Source of the DNA: CAVVPY01 sp963750295
GTDB lineage: Bacteria; Actinomycetota; Actinomycetes; Mycobacteriales; Jatrophihabitantaceae
NCBI GenBank assembly: GCA_963750295.1
Contig: CAVVPY010000001.1
Span: 2,860,569 to 2,924,568, forward strand
DNA: 64,000 bases
Reading direction: 5' to 3'
Below are positions 34,794 to 44,473 of the stretch, piece by piece. The notes under the pieces were generated by a model. The model was given only the letters and a program-made list of their open reading frames with translations, had not been told where the DNA came from and did not search any database. Numbering within the stretch: position 1 is the stretch's first letter; every line of letters starts with the position of its first letter. Made by a program: the position numbers and the translations under genes.

Positions 34794-35420
34794 TCAGCCA
34801 TGGTGCCTGCCGACCTCGATGGCCGTACCGGTGATCGGCCGGCCGGCGACGTTGGCGGCGCTCATCGGCTCGCCCTGCTGGAGCGGCGCCTGCGACTCGA
34901 CGGTGTAGTAGTCCTTCTCGTCGTCGCCGAGCCGCATCGGGTGGGGCGGTGCCTCCATCCCGGGCAGCAGCGGTGCCATCAACTGCTCCTTCGTGTAGAT
35001 CAGCTCCTGCCGGTTGTCGAGCGCCAGTTCGTACTCGTTGCTCATCGTGAGCGACCGGGTGGGGCACGCCTCGACACACAACCCGCAGAAGATGCAGCGC
35101 AGATAGTTGATCTGGTAGACCGCTCCGTAGCGCTCCCCTGGTGAGTAGCGCTCGGTCTCGGTGTTGTCGCCACCCTCGACGTAGATCGCGTCCGCAGGGC
35201 AGGCCCACGCGCACAGCTCGCAACCGACGCACTTCTCCAGCCCGTCAGGATGCCGGTTGAGCACGTGCCTGCCGTGGTAGCGCGGCGCGGTCGGGTACAC
35301 GTCGAACGGGTACTGCTGCGTGTAGACCTTCTTGAACATCGTTGAGAAGGTCAGCCCGAAGCCCTTGGCGAAACCGACGGCGGTGCCGGCCGGCTCGTTG
35401 GTGCCGGTGTTGTCAGCCAT
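34794..35420 (-). CDS. nuoI: NADH:quinone oxidoreductase subunit I (2x[4Fe-4S])
   Basis: This 208-residue peripheral-arm subunit carries clusters N6a and N6b: CVGCELCAWACP near residue 66 and CIFCGLCVEACP near 110, each in the CxxCxxCxxxCP pattern. The ATG at 35420 sits in the 8-base ATGGCTGA overlap with nuoH, which decides it over an upstream ATG at 35441 inside nuoH. The C-terminal 50 residues, with PPHPMRLGDDEKDYY, are the usual actinobacterial extension. Confidence 0.96.
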   Translation of the reverse strand: MADNTGTNEPAGTAVGFAKGFGLTFSTMFKKVYTQQYPFDVYPTAPRYHGRHVLNRHPDGLEKCVGCELCAWACPADAIYVEGGDNTETERYSPGERYGAVYQINYLRCIFCGLCVEACPTRSLTMSNEYELALDNRQELIYTKEQLMAPLLPGMEAPPHPMRLGDDEKDYYTVESQAPLQQGEPMSAANVAGRPITGTAIEVGRHHG

Positions 35421-36723
35421 CGCTGTCGTCCCCCTTCCCAACGGTTGTCGCCACGACCTGCTTGGGCGGCGTCGTGCTCGGTACGACGAGATCCATCGGC
35501 GGAATCGGGAACGTGAGCGGCAGTTCCGCCTCGTCCTCGTCCTCGGCCTGTCGTGCTGCCGCCCGTCTGGCGGCCGCGCCCTCGGCCATCATCAGGCCCG
35601 GGACGACGACCAGCAGCAACACGATCGCGAGTGGCAGCGCCGTCGCCTTCCACGGCTCCCAACCCCGGTCACGCAACACGTGGATCGCGGTCACCGCGAG
35701 GATCCAAACCAGGTTGATCGGGATGAGCACCTTCCAACCGAAGGCCATGAACTGGTCGTAGCGCATTCTCGGCAGCGTCCCGCGCAGCCAGACGAAGACG
35801 AAGATGATGGCAATGATCTTGCCGACGAACCACAGCATCGGCCACCAGCCGGCGTTCGCACCGTCCCACAGCGAGAGCGGCCAGGGAGCACGCCAGCCGC
35901 CGAAGAACAACGTGGTCGCCAGCGCCGACACCGTGACCATGTTGATGTACTCGGCCAGGAAGAACATCGCGAACTTGAACGACGAGTACTCGGTGTGGAA
36001 CCCGCCGACGAGTTCGGACTCGGCCTCGGGCAGGTCGAACGGCGCGCGGTTGGTCTCGCCGACGACGGCGATCGCGTAGATGGCGAACGACACGAACAGC
36101 GGGACGACGTTCCACAGGTGCCGCTGCTCGAAGACGATCCCCGACGTCGACATGCTGTTCGCGAACAGGAACACAGCAACCATCGACAGGCCCATCGCGA
36201 CCTCGTACGAGATCATCTGCGCGGCCGAGCGCAGGCTGCCGAGCAGCGGGTAGGTCGAGCCGGACGCCCAGCCCGACAGCACAATGCCGTAGACGCCGAG
36301 CGACGAGCACGCGAACACGACGAGGACGCCGACCGGCAGGTCGGTCAGCTGCAGCGCCGTGTGATGGCCGAAGATCGACACGACCGGGCCGAACGGGATG
36401 ACCGAGAAGGCCAGGAAGGCCGGAACTGCCGACAGGATCGGGGCGAGGAAGTAGATCGGCTTGTCGGCGAGAGCCGGGATGACTTCTTCCTTGAAGGCGA
36501 GCTTCACCCCGTCGGCGAGGGACTGCAGCGTGCCCCAGGGACCGGTCCGGTTCGGCCCGATCCGGTTCTGCATCCGGCCGACGACCTTGCGCTCGAACAC
36601 GATCGCGAACAGCGTCATGACGACGAGGAACGCGAACACGGCGACGACCTTGATCAGCACCAGCCACACCGGCAGGTCGCCGAAGCCCGGCAGATTCTGC
36701 ACGCTCGACGCAAGGACGCTCAC
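35413..36723 (-). CDS. nuoH: NADH:quinone oxidoreductase subunit H
   Basis: This 436-residue eight-helix subunit forms the quinone chamber with NuoB and NuoD. It shows RMQNRIGPNRTGPWGTLQSL near residue 50 and the loop ETNRAPFDLPEAESELVGGF near 226, the hallmark acidic quinone-site loop. RYDQFMAFGWKVLIPINLVW is near 329. The C-terminal 70 residues after AIHVLRDRG are hydrophilic apart from one extra helix, longer than in E. coli. GTG start overlaps the nuoG stop by 4 bases. Confidence 0.96.
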   Translation of the reverse strand: MSVLASSVQNLPGFGDLPVWLVLIKVVAVFAFLVVMTLFAIVFERKVVGRMQNRIGPNRTGPWGTLQSLADGVKLAFKEEVIPALADKPIYFLAPILSAVPAFLAFSVIPFGPVVSIFGHHTALQLTDLPVGVLVVFACSSLGVYGIVLSGWASGSTYPLLGSLRSAAQMISYEVAMGLSMVAVFLFANSMSTSGIVFEQRHLWNVVPLFVSFAIYAIAVVGETNRAPFDLPEAESELVGGFHTEYSSFKFAMFFLAEYINMVTVSALATTLFFGGWRAPWPLSLWDGANAGWWPMLWFVGKIIAIIFVFVWLRGTLPRMRYDQFMAFGWKVLIPINLVWILAVTAIHVLRDRGWEPWKATALPLAIVLLLVVVPGLMMAEGAAARRAAARQAEDEDEAELPLTFPIPPMDLVVPSTTPPKQVVATTVGKGDDSDG

Positions 36724-39158
36724 TGCTCACCTCCGGGTTCGATGCCGACGACGGGCGGTGCGGACGCATTCGCGAGCCGCACGAGCGAGCCGTGAACGGC
36801 TCCGAGACTCGCCCGGACGGCGCACCCGCGGGCGTTGGTCGGCAACCACACGACGCGGTCCGGCACGTCGGCGATCAGTACGGGTGCGACGATCGTGCCG
36901 CGGTCTGTGGACACGGACAGGTCATCACCAGCACCGACCCCGAGTTCGGCTGCTGTGGCCGCGCTGATCGCGGCGCGCTTCCTGCCCGCTGTGCCGGCGA
37001 GATGCTCGTCGCCGTCCTGACCGCGCCCGGCGTCGAGCAGTTCCTGCCACGTCGCGAGAATCGCCTCACCGTGCTCGGGACGCGCTGCCTGCTTGGCCGC
37101 GATGTTCGGCGAGTGCGCGCGGACCGACACTGCCGGCAGCTGGGCGAGCTCGTCGCGGGCGCCCGCCACCGTGCGAACCCTGAGCGCGACGTCGAGTTCC
37201 TCGGCCAGCGCGTCGAGCACCTGGGCGTCCGAGATCGCGCCCGTCCCGCCGATTGCGAGGTCGAACGGGCGGCGGCGGCCCTCCCAGGTGACGAACCGGC
37301 CGGCCTTCTCGGCGGGCGGCGCCACCGGCAGCACCACGTCGGCACGTTCGGTGACCGCGCTACGCCGGACCTCGAGGCTGACGATGAATCCGGCCCGCTC
37401 GAACGCCTGCGCAGCAAGAGCCGGGTCGGCGAAATCGGCCGGGTCGACGCTGCCGACGACGAGGGCGGCCACCGAGCCGTCGGCCGCCGCGCGAAGGATT
37501 GCGTCGACGTCGCGGCCGGCCGCGGTCGGGAGCTCGTACCCCCACACGGCTTCGACCTCGGCCCGGTGCCTCGCGTCGGACACGAGGCGACCACCGGGCA
37601 GCAGCGTCGGCACCGCGCCCGCGTCGAGCGCACCCCGCTCGCCCGCGCGCCGCGGCACCCACGCCAACTTCGCGCCGGTTCGGGCCGCCAGCGCCGCCGT
37701 GGTCGAGAAGGCACCGGGCACCGACGCCAGCCGTTCGCCGACGAGGATGAGCGCGCCGCTGCTGAACATCGCCTTGGTGACGGCACCGTCGAGCAGATCG
37801 ATGGCCATCCCCTCGCCGCCGGGCAGCGTCTGCAGCAGCGTCGCCCCGAGCTTGCGCAGCCCGGGCGAGGCGGTGGCGGCCACCGCGTACACCTTCGCCC
37901 CGTTGGCGACGGCCTTGCGCAGCCGCAGGAAGACGATCGGTGACTCCTCCTCGGGCTCGAAGCCGACCAGCAGCACGGCGGGGGCGGTCTCGAGCGAGTC
38001 GTAGGACACGTGCTGCGGCGTGGCCCCGACGACGTGCGCGGCGAGGAACGCGAGTTCCTCGGCGCTCGCCGGACGCGACCGGTAGTCGATGTCGTTGGTG
38101 CCGAGGGCGATACGGGCGAACTTCGAGTACGCGTAGGCGTCCTCTTCGGTGAGCCGCCCGCCGGGAAGCACACCCACGCCGCCGCGATCGACCGCCTCGC
38201 GCAGCCCCGTTGCCGCTCGCTCGAGCGCCGAGGGCCAACTGGTCTCGACGAGCTCACCGGCCGGGTTGCGCACGAGCGGCACCGTCAGCCGGTCAGCCTG
38301 CGTCGCGTACTGGAAGGCCCAGCGACCCTTGTCGCAGTTCCATTCCTCGTTGACCTCGGGATCGTCGCCGGCCAGGCGGCGGGTGACCTTGCTGCGACGC
38401 CAGTCGGTGCGCTGGGCACACCCGGACGAGCAGTGCTCGCAGACCGACTCGGTCGACTGCAGGTCGAACGGACGAGCGCGGAACCGGTACGACGCACCGG
38501 TCAGCGCGCCGACGGGGCAGATCTGCACGGTGTTGCCGGAGAAGTAGGACTGGAACGGAACTTCCTCACTCGTCCCGACCTGCTGCTGCGCGCCGCGTTC
38601 GAGCAGGTCGATGAACGGGTCGCCGGCGATCTGCTCCGAGAAGCGGGTGCACCGCTGACACAGGACGCACCGCTCACGGTCGAGCAGCACATTGGACGAG
38701 ATCGCGATCGGCTTCGGGAACGTCCGCTTGGTCTCGTGGAAGCGGGAATCGGCTCGGCCGTTGCTCATCGCCTGGTTCTGCAGCGGGCACTCGCCGCCCT
38801 TGTCGCAGATCGGGCAGTCGAGCGGGTGGTTGATGAGCAGCAGTTCCATCACGCCCTGCTGCGCCTTGTCTGCGACGACGCTGGTCAGCTGGGACTTGAT
38901 GACCATGCCGGGCATCACCGTCGTCGTGCAGGACGCGGCGGGTTTGGGCATGCCGCGACCGTTGCCCATGTCGGTCACCTCGACCAGGCACTGGCGGCAC
39001 GCGCCGGCCGGCTCCAGCAGCGGGTGATCACAGAAGCGCGGGATCTGGATGCCGAGCTGCTCGGCGGCGCGGATGAGCAGGGTGCCCTTCGGCACCGAGA
39101 TCTCGATCCCGTCGATCGTGACGGTCACCAGGTCTGCCTTGTTCTCGACCGCCGTCAT
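36720..39158 (-). CDS. nuoG: NADH:quinone oxidoreductase subunit G
   Basis: This 812-residue electron-relay subunit has three parts. An N-terminal [2Fe-2S] ferredoxin domain has RFCDHPLLEPAGACRQCLVEV near residue 40. A His/Cys [4Fe-4S] segment near 100 (HPLDCPICDKGGECPLQNQA) follows, with CVLCQRCTRFSEQIAGDPF near 150. The molybdopterin-oxidoreductase-like domain starts with CEHCSSGCAQRTD near 228 (N7-type CxxCxxxC...C). The molybdopterin-like part is shortened in its middle, as usual for the subunit. ATG start, 25 bases after nuoF. Confidence 0.96.
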   Translation of the reverse strand: MTAVENKADLVTVTIDGIEISVPKGTLLIRAAEQLGIQIPRFCDHPLLEPAGACRQCLVEVTDMGNGRGMPKPAASCTTTVMPGMVIKSQLTSVVADKAQQGVMELLLINHPLDCPICDKGGECPLQNQAMSNGRADSRFHETKRTFPKPIAISSNVLLDRERCVLCQRCTRFSEQIAGDPFIDLLERGAQQQVGTSEEVPFQSYFSGNTVQICPVGALTGASYRFRARPFDLQSTESVCEHCSSGCAQRTDWRRSKVTRRLAGDDPEVNEEWNCDKGRWAFQYATQADRLTVPLVRNPAGELVETSWPSALERAATGLREAVDRGGVGVLPGGRLTEEDAYAYSKFARIALGTNDIDYRSRPASAEELAFLAAHVVGATPQHVSYDSLETAPAVLLVGFEPEEESPIVFLRLRKAVANGAKVYAVAATASPGLRKLGATLLQTLPGGEGMAIDLLDGAVTKAMFSSGALILVGERLASVPGAFSTTAALAARTGAKLAWVPRRAGERGALDAGAVPTLLPGGRLVSDARHRAEVEAVWGYELPTAAGRDVDAILRAAADGSVAALVVGSVDPADFADPALAAQAFERAGFIVSLEVRRSAVTERADVVLPVAPPAEKAGRFVTWEGRRRPFDLAIGGTGAISDAQVLDALAEELDVALRVRTVAGARDELAQLPAVSVRAHSPNIAAKQAARPEHGEAILATWQELLDAGRGQDGDEHLAGTAGRKRAAISAATAAELGVGAGDDLSVSTDRGTIVAPVLIADVPDRVVWLPTNARGCAVRASLGAVHGSLVRLANASAPPVVGIEPGGEQ

Positions 39159-39183
39159 GACTGTCCTCCGGTAGCCACAGTCA

Positions 39184-40473
39184 TCAGTGCGCTCCTGCTA
39201 GGACGCGGGCACCCGGGTACGGGCAGCCGCGGCCGGTCACGTGTGCCACGTATTCGTCCTCGAAGTACTTGATCGACGAGGACACCGGGCTGGTCGCACC
39301 GTCACCGAGCGCGCAGAACGAGCGGCCGAGAATGTTGTCGGACAGGTCGAGCAGCGTCTCGATGTCCTCCATCGTGCCGCCGCCACGCTCGAGCCGGTCG
39401 TAGATGCCGACGTACCAGTAGGTGCCCTCGCGGCACGGCGTGCACTTGCCGCACGACTCGTGCTCGTAGAACTCGCTCCACTTCTTCGTCGCCCGGACGA
39501 CGCAGTCGTCCTCGTCGAAGATCATCACCGCTGCCGTCCCGAGCATCGACCCGGCCTTGACCGTCGCATCGAAGTCCAGCGGGATCTCGAGGTGGTCCTT
39601 GGTGAACAGCGGCGTGGACGAGCCACCGGGCGTCCAGAACTTCAAGTCTTTGCCCCGGCTCATCCCGCCGGCGAGTTCGAGCAGTTCGGCCAGTGTCGTG
39701 CCCATCGGCGCCTCGTACTGGCCGGGGTGCTTCACCCGCCCGGACAAGGAGTACATGTTCGGTCCCGGCGATCCTTCCGGTCCCATCTTCTTGAACCAGC
39801 CGGCCCCGCCGAGCACGATCGCCGGGACGCTCGCGAGCGTGCCCACGTTGTTCACGACCGTCGGTGCGTCGTAGAGGCCGTTCGTGGCTGGGAACGGCGG
39901 CTTGAGCCGCGGCTGCCCGCGCCGGCCCTCGAGCGAGTCGAGCAGGGCCGTCTCTTCGCCGCAGATGTAGGCACCGGCTCCGGCGTGCACGGTGATCTCG
40001 CAGTCGAACCCCGCGCCGAGGATGTTCGTCCCGACGTAGCCCTTGGCGCGCGCCTGCTCGACGGCGGCGACGACGCGACGCAGTGCGTGCACGGCCTCGC
40101 CGCGGATATAGATGAAGGCGTGCTTCGCGCGCACCGCGAAGCAGGCGATCAGGATGCCCTCGATCATCGCGTGCGGGTCGTTCATCATCAGCGGCAGATC
40201 GCGGCAGGTGCCGGGCTCACCCTCGTCGGCGTTAACCACCACGTAGTGCGGCTTGGCGTCGTCCTGCGGGATGAACTGCCACTTCATGCCGGTCGGGAAG
40301 CCTGCGCCGCCACGCCCGCGCAGGTTGGACGCCTTGACCAGGGCAATCAGGTCGTCCGGGGCGATGGTCAGCGCCTTGCGCAGCCCGGCGTAGCCGTCGA
40401 GGCGCTCGTAGTTGTCGATCTTCCACGGCTGGTCGGTGCCGAACCGTTTGGTCAGGACGGGGGACAGCGGCAC
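39184..40473 (-). CDS. nuoF: NADH:quinone oxidoreductase subunit F (NADH/FMN)
   Basis: This 429-residue subunit oxidises NADH. The NADH-binding GRGGAGFPTGMKW is near residue 53 and the FMN-binding region YICGEETALLDSLEGRRGQPR near 165. The [4Fe-4S] N3 ligands are in ESCGKCTPCREGTYW near 338 with a later Cys in RSFCALGD near 381. The GTG at 40473 follows the nuoE TGA by one base and gives family-normal length; the longer frame is shadow. Confidence 0.97.
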   Translation of the reverse strand: MPLSPVLTKRFGTDQPWKIDNYERLDGYAGLRKALTIAPDDLIALVKASNLRGRGGAGFPTGMKWQFIPQDDAKPHYVVVNADEGEPGTCRDLPLMMNDPHAMIEGILIACFAVRAKHAFIYIRGEAVHALRRVVAAVEQARAKGYVGTNILGAGFDCEITVHAGAGAYICGEETALLDSLEGRRGQPRLKPPFPATNGLYDAPTVVNNVGTLASVPAIVLGGAGWFKKMGPEGSPGPNMYSLSGRVKHPGQYEAPMGTTLAELLELAGGMSRGKDLKFWTPGGSSTPLFTKDHLEIPLDFDATVKAGSMLGTAAVMIFDEDDCVVRATKKWSEFYEHESCGKCTPCREGTYWYVGIYDRLERGGGTMEDIETLLDLSDNILGRSFCALGDGATSPVSSSIKYFEDEYVAHVTGRGCPYPGARVLAGAH

Positions 40474-40474
40474 C

Positions 40475-41443
40475 TCAGGACTCCTTGCTGTCGTCGTCGG
40501 ACTCGGCCGTCGGCAGCGGCGCATCGCTCGAGCTGGACGCCGACGCGGCGGGTCGCCAGGCCACACCCTGACTCGAGCCACCGGACGCCTTCGTCGGCGT
40601 GCTGCGCGGCGGCTCGGCGAACAACGCGTCATCGGGCACGTCGGCGCCGGGAGCCGTCGAGTAGGACGGCGCGGTGTCGCCGCGCTCGATGGCGAGGGCG
40701 ACGCCGCGCTCAGTCGGCGCACCCGTCGCGGTCGAGTCCTGCGACAGCGCGGCCTCGTCGTCGAAGAATCCTGCTATTTGACGGGAGATCTGCTTGAACG
40801 AGCAGATCGGCGCACCGCGTGTGGGCGTCGGCCGCTCGCCGTCCTGCAGCTGGCTGACGAGCGTGCGGGCCGTGCCGACGGTCTGGTTGTCGAAGAACTC
40901 GTAGTTCACCGTGACGACCGGCGCGTAGTCGCAGGCGGCCAGGCATTCGGCGTGCTCGAGGGTGATCTTGCCGTCGGCGCTCGTCTCGTTGTGGCCGACG
41001 CCGAGGTGTTCCTTGAGCGCGGCGAAGATCTCGTCCCCGCCGAGCATCCCGCACAGCGTGTTCGTGCAGACACTGACGAGGTACTCGCCGGTGGGCGAGC
41101 GCTTGTACATCGTGTAGAACGTCGCGACCGCGGCCACCTGCGCCTTGGTCAGGTCGAGCTGATCGGCGCAGAAGGCGATCCCGTCCGGACTGATCTGGCC
41201 CTGGACGGACTGGACGAGGTGCAACATCGGCAGCAGCGCCGAGCGTGCCTGGCCGGCTGGGTAGCGCGAGATGAGCTCCGCCGCCTCGGTTCGGGTCTGC
41301 TCGTCGAAGACCGACGGGTCGCCGGGGCGGTCGAGCTGGATGACCGAGGTGCGGAAGTTGCTGCGGCCGGCGTCCGCGGTGGTCCGCAGCGTGCTACGGG
41401 TCGCCTCGTCGGTGAACGGATCGAGCGCGTAGTCAGGGCTCAC
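40475..41443 (-). CDS. nuoE: NADH:quinone oxidoreductase subunit E with long C-terminal tail
   Basis: This thioredoxin-like [2Fe-2S] (N1a) subunit has ligands VCTNTLCGMLGG near residue 125 and ECLAACDYAPVV near 166, spaced as in the family. Starting at GTG 41443, which overlaps the nuoD stop as GTGA, gives 322 residues; GTG 41452 is an alternative. Typical NuoE is 160-250 residues. Here about 85 residues beyond the conserved domain form a low-complexity Ser/Pro/Ala/Asp tail. The tail has no recognisable domain and is probably disordered. Confidence 0.94.
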   Translation of the reverse strand: MSPDYALDPFTDEATRSTLRTTADAGRSNFRTSVIQLDRPGDPSVFDEQTRTEAAELISRYPAGQARSALLPMLHLVQSVQGQISPDGIAFCADQLDLTKAQVAAVATFYTMYKRSPTGEYLVSVCTNTLCGMLGGDEIFAALKEHLGVGHNETSADGKITLEHAECLAACDYAPVVTVNYEFFDNQTVGTARTLVSQLQDGERPTPTRGAPICSFKQISRQIAGFFDDEAALSQDSTATGAPTERGVALAIERGDTAPSYSTAPGADVPDDALFAEPPRSTPTKASGGSSQGVAWRPAASASSSSDAPLPTAESDDDSKES

Positions 41444-42753
41444 CGGTCGCACCCACCCATCACCGGATCGATGGAAGCGACCGAGGCGATCACGTCGGCG
41501 ATCATGCCACCGATCGACATCGTCGCCGTCCCCTGCAGGTTGATGAACGACGGCTCGCGCAGGTGCACGCGGTAGGGCCGGGTGCCGCCGTCGCTGACGA
41601 TGTGCGCGCCGAGCTCACCGCGGGGCGACTCGACCGCCTGATAGACCTGGCCCGGCGGGACGCGGAAGCCCTCGGTGACCAGCTTGAAATGGTGGATCAG
41701 CGACTCCATCGACGAACCCATGATCTTCTGCACGTGCTCGAGCGAGTTGCCCAGGCCGTCCGGGCCCAGCGACAGCTTCGCCGGCCACGCGATCTTCGGG
41801 TCGTCGATGATGGTCGGGCCGGGCTGGATCCGGTCCAGTACCTGCTCGACGATCTTGAGCGATTCCCACATCTCGGCCACCCGCACGACGAAGCGCGACC
41901 AGCAGTCGCCGCGGTCGTCGGTCGGCACCTCGAAGTCGAAGCTCTCGTAACCGAGGTAGGGCTCGGTCTTGCGCAGGTCCCACGGCAGGCCGGCCGCACG
42001 CAGCAGCGGGCCGGTGATGCCGAGCGCGAGGCAGCCTTCGACGCCGATCCACCCGACGTCCTTGAGCCGGTTGACCCAGATCGTCTGGCCGCGGAGCAGC
42101 TTGTCGACGCCGCCGAGTTCGACGCGCATCATCTTGATCCACTCGCGGATCTTCTCGTCGTAGTTGGCGGGCAGGTCCTGCGCGACGCCGCCGGGACGGA
42201 CGTAGGCGTGGTTCATCCGCAGGCCGGTGATCAGTTCGAAGATGTCCAGGCACTTCTCGCGGGCGCGGAACCCGTTGGTCATCGCGGTCAGCGCGCCGAG
42301 TTCCATGCCGCCGGTGGCCAGCCACACCCAGTGCGAGGACAGCCGGTTGATCTCCATCATCAGGATGCGGATCAGCTGCGCGCGCTCGGGCACCTCGACG
42401 CCCAGCAGTCGCTCGACCCCGAGGCAGTACGCGGTCTCGGTGAAGAAGGGCGACAGGTAGTCGGCGCGCGTCAGGAACGTGACGCCTTGGGTCCACGTCC
42501 GGTACTCGGTGTTCTTCTCGATGCCGGTGTGCAGGTAGCCGACGACCACGCGGGCGTCGGTGACGGTCTCGCCGTCGAGTTCGAGGACCAGCCGCAGCAC
42601 GCCGTGCGTGGACGGGTGCTGCGGGCCCATGTTGAGGACCAGGCGCTCGTCGGTGACCGGGTGCTCGGCGAGCAACTGGTCCCAGTCGCCGCCGGTGAGG
42701 TTGTAGACCCGGCCCTCGGTGGTGTCCCGGGACGGGGCGTAGGCGTCGGTCAC
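41440..42753 (-). CDS. nuoD: NADH:quinone oxidoreductase subunit D
   Basis: This 437-residue 49-kDa-type subunit lines the quinone site. LNMGPQHPSTHGVLRLVLEL near residue 40 contains the conserved quinone-site histidine, VGYLHTGIEKNTEYRTW is near 70, and RPGGVAQDLPANY near 176. The C-terminal ESPRGELGAHIVSDGGTRPYRV and MGGCDR are family signatures. The GTG start at 42753 overlaps the nuoC stop as GTGA. Confidence 0.97.
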   Translation of the reverse strand: MTDAYAPSRDTTEGRVYNLTGGDWDQLLAEHPVTDERLVLNMGPQHPSTHGVLRLVLELDGETVTDARVVVGYLHTGIEKNTEYRTWTQGVTFLTRADYLSPFFTETAYCLGVERLLGVEVPERAQLIRILMMEINRLSSHWVWLATGGMELGALTAMTNGFRAREKCLDIFELITGLRMNHAYVRPGGVAQDLPANYDEKIREWIKMMRVELGGVDKLLRGQTIWVNRLKDVGWIGVEGCLALGITGPLLRAAGLPWDLRKTEPYLGYESFDFEVPTDDRGDCWSRFVVRVAEMWESLKIVEQVLDRIQPGPTIIDDPKIAWPAKLSLGPDGLGNSLEHVQKIMGSSMESLIHHFKLVTEGFRVPPGQVYQAVESPRGELGAHIVSDGGTRPYRVHLREPSFINLQGTATMSIGGMIADVIASVASIDPVMGGCDR

Positions 42754-43505
42754 TTGTAGGCCCTCCGCTCGTCTGGAGGCGGGATGCTCGCGCCCTTGTA
42801 CTGCACCGCGATGCCACCCAGCGGGTAGTCCTTGCGCTGCGGGTGACCGTCCCAGTCGTCCGGCATCATGATCCGGGTCAGCGCGGGATGGCCGTCGAAG
42901 ATGATGCCGAACAGGTCGTACGCCTCGCGCTCCTGCCAGTCCGCGGTCGGGTAGAGCGCGGTCACGGACGGGACGTGCGGGTCGGCGACACCCACCGACA
43001 CCTCGAGGCGCAGCCGGCGCCGGTAGGTCATCGACGTCAGGTGGTAGACGACGTGCAACCGGTCCGACGCGGTGTCGTCGGGGTTGTAGTAGTCGACACC
43101 GGACACGCTCGAGCACAGTTCGAAGCGGAGCGAGGCCTCGTTGCGCAGCACGCTCACCAGGTCGAGCAGGTGCTCGCGGCGCACGTACAACGTCAGCTCG
43201 CCGCGGTCGACGACGACCTTGGTGAGCGCCTGCGACAGGGCCGGGTAGGCGGCGGCAAGATTGTCGACGAGTTCGTCGAAGTAACTGCCGTACGGACGCT
43301 CGGACGGCGGGATGACCCAGGGCTCGCGCACGAGACCGCCGAAGCCCGAGGTGTCACCGGTACCCGCGACACCGAACATCCCGTGGCGCTCGGTCCCGGC
43401 GGGGGCGTCGTTGGGGCCTTCGGACACGGTGGCGCGCTGGATGTCGGTGGCACTCTGCTCCGGCGCGGAATTCTCGGGCACCGGCCGCTCGACGGGGCCG
43501 CCCAT
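42750..43505 (-). CDS. nuoC: NADH:quinone oxidoreductase subunit C
   Basis: This 251-residue 30-kDa-type subunit is separate from NuoD rather than fused. The family signature ADWQEREAYDLFGIIFDGHP is near residue 189, followed by RIMMPDDWDGHPQRKDYPLGG. The first 60 residues are a variable Pro/Gly-rich extension with FGVAGTGDTSGFGGLVRE, common in actinobacteria. ATG at 43505 overlaps the nuoB stop by one base (TGATG). Confidence 0.96.
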   Translation of the reverse strand: MGGPVERPVPENSAPEQSATDIQRATVSEGPNDAPAGTERHGMFGVAGTGDTSGFGGLVREPWVIPPSERPYGSYFDELVDNLAAAYPALSQALTKVVVDRGELTLYVRREHLLDLVSVLRNEASLRFELCSSVSGVDYYNPDDTASDRLHVVYHLTSMTYRRRLRLEVSVGVADPHVPSVTALYPTADWQEREAYDLFGIIFDGHPALTRIMMPDDWDGHPQRKDYPLGGIAVQYKGASIPPPDERRAYK

Positions 43506-44044
43506 CAGCGGGCGTACTTGATGCTCGACGGGACCAGTTCGACCTTCTGGTCGGCCAGCGCCTTGGCCCGCTTCGGGCCCAGCGGCTCGTTCATGATCTT
43601 GTGGTGCAGCTTGAGGATCGCGTCGATGAGCATCTCCGGACGCGGCGGGCACCCCGGCAGGTACATGTCCACCGGCACCACGTGGTCGACACCCTGGACG
43701 ATCGCGTAGTTGTTGAACATCCCGCCGCTGCTGGCACACACGCCCATCGCCAGCACCCAGCGCGGCTCGGGCATCTGGTCGTAGATCTGGCGCAGCACCG
43801 GCGCCATCTTCTGGCTGACGCGGCCGGCGACGATCATCAGGTCGGCCTGCCGCGGCGAGGCGCGGAACACCTCCATGCCGAAGCGTGCCGAGTCGAACCG
43901 CGGCGCGCCGAAGGTCATCATCTCGATGGCGCAGCAGGCGAGCCCGAAGGTTGCCGGCCACAGCGAGGACTTGCGCGTCCAGTTGACCAGCTTCTCGACC
44001 GACGCGAGCAGGATGCCGTCCGGCAGTTTCTCTTCCAGGCCCAT
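43505..44044 (-). CDS. nuoB: NADH:quinone oxidoreductase subunit B
   Basis: This 179-residue subunit holds the terminal N2 [4Fe-4S] cluster that reduces quinone. The tandem cysteines are in FGLACCAIEMM near residue 35, with the other ligands in MGVCASSGGMFNN near 102 and YLPGCPPRPEML near 131. ATG start, three bases after nuoA. All four cluster cysteines are intact. Confidence 0.97.
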   Translation of the reverse strand: MGLEEKLPDGILLASVEKLVNWTRKSSLWPATFGLACCAIEMMTFGAPRFDSARFGMEVFRASPRQADLMIVAGRVSQKMAPVLRQIYDQMPEPRWVLAMGVCASSGGMFNNYAIVQGVDHVVPVDMYLPGCPPRPEMLIDAILKLHHKIMNEPLGPKRAKALADQKVELVPSSIKYAR

Positions 44045-44047
44045 GGG

Positions 44048-44410
44048 TCAGTCCCAATCCAGCCCGCCGCGGCGCCAGACGTAGGCGTAGGCGGCGAACA
44101 CCGTGACGATGAACAGGATGATCTCGACCAGCCCGAACAACCCGAGCGCCTTGTTGGCGACGGCGTACGGGTACAGGAAGATGATCTCGATGTCGAAGAC
44201 GATGAACAGCATCGCCGTCAGGAAGTACTTGATCGGGAACCGGTGCGGCCCAAGGGGCTGGGGTGTCGGCTCGATGCCGCACTCGTAGAAGTCCAGCTTG
44301 GCCTTGTTGTAGCGCTTCGGCCCGGTGAACGGCGCGATCACCACGGAGAACGTCGCGAAGCCTAACGCCAGCAGGAACAGCAGCAGAATCGGCAGATACG
44401 GCGCGAGCAT
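44048..44410 (-). CDS. nuoA: NADH:quinone oxidoreductase subunit A
   Basis: This 120-residue three-helix subunit is the first gene of the nuo operon. The conserved loop KLDFYECGIEPTPQPLGPHRFPIKYFLTAMLFIVFDIEIIFLYP (about residues 39-82) includes the Cys near the quinone channel and the acidic membrane segment FDIEIIFLYP. ATG at 44410 has GAGGGGGA about 11 bases upstream. The preceding 101-base gap holds two palindromes. Confidence 0.96.
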   Translation of the reverse strand: MLAPYLPILLLFLLALGFATFSVVIAPFTGPKRYNKAKLDFYECGIEPTPQPLGPHRFPIKYFLTAMLFIVFDIEIIFLYPYAVANKALGLFGLVEIILFIVTVFAAYAYVWRRGGLDWD

Positions 44411-44473
44411 CGGGAAGCTGTCCCCCTCAGGCAGATCGGGTGGCAGGGCGGATCTCAGGCTAGCCCGGTCCTT

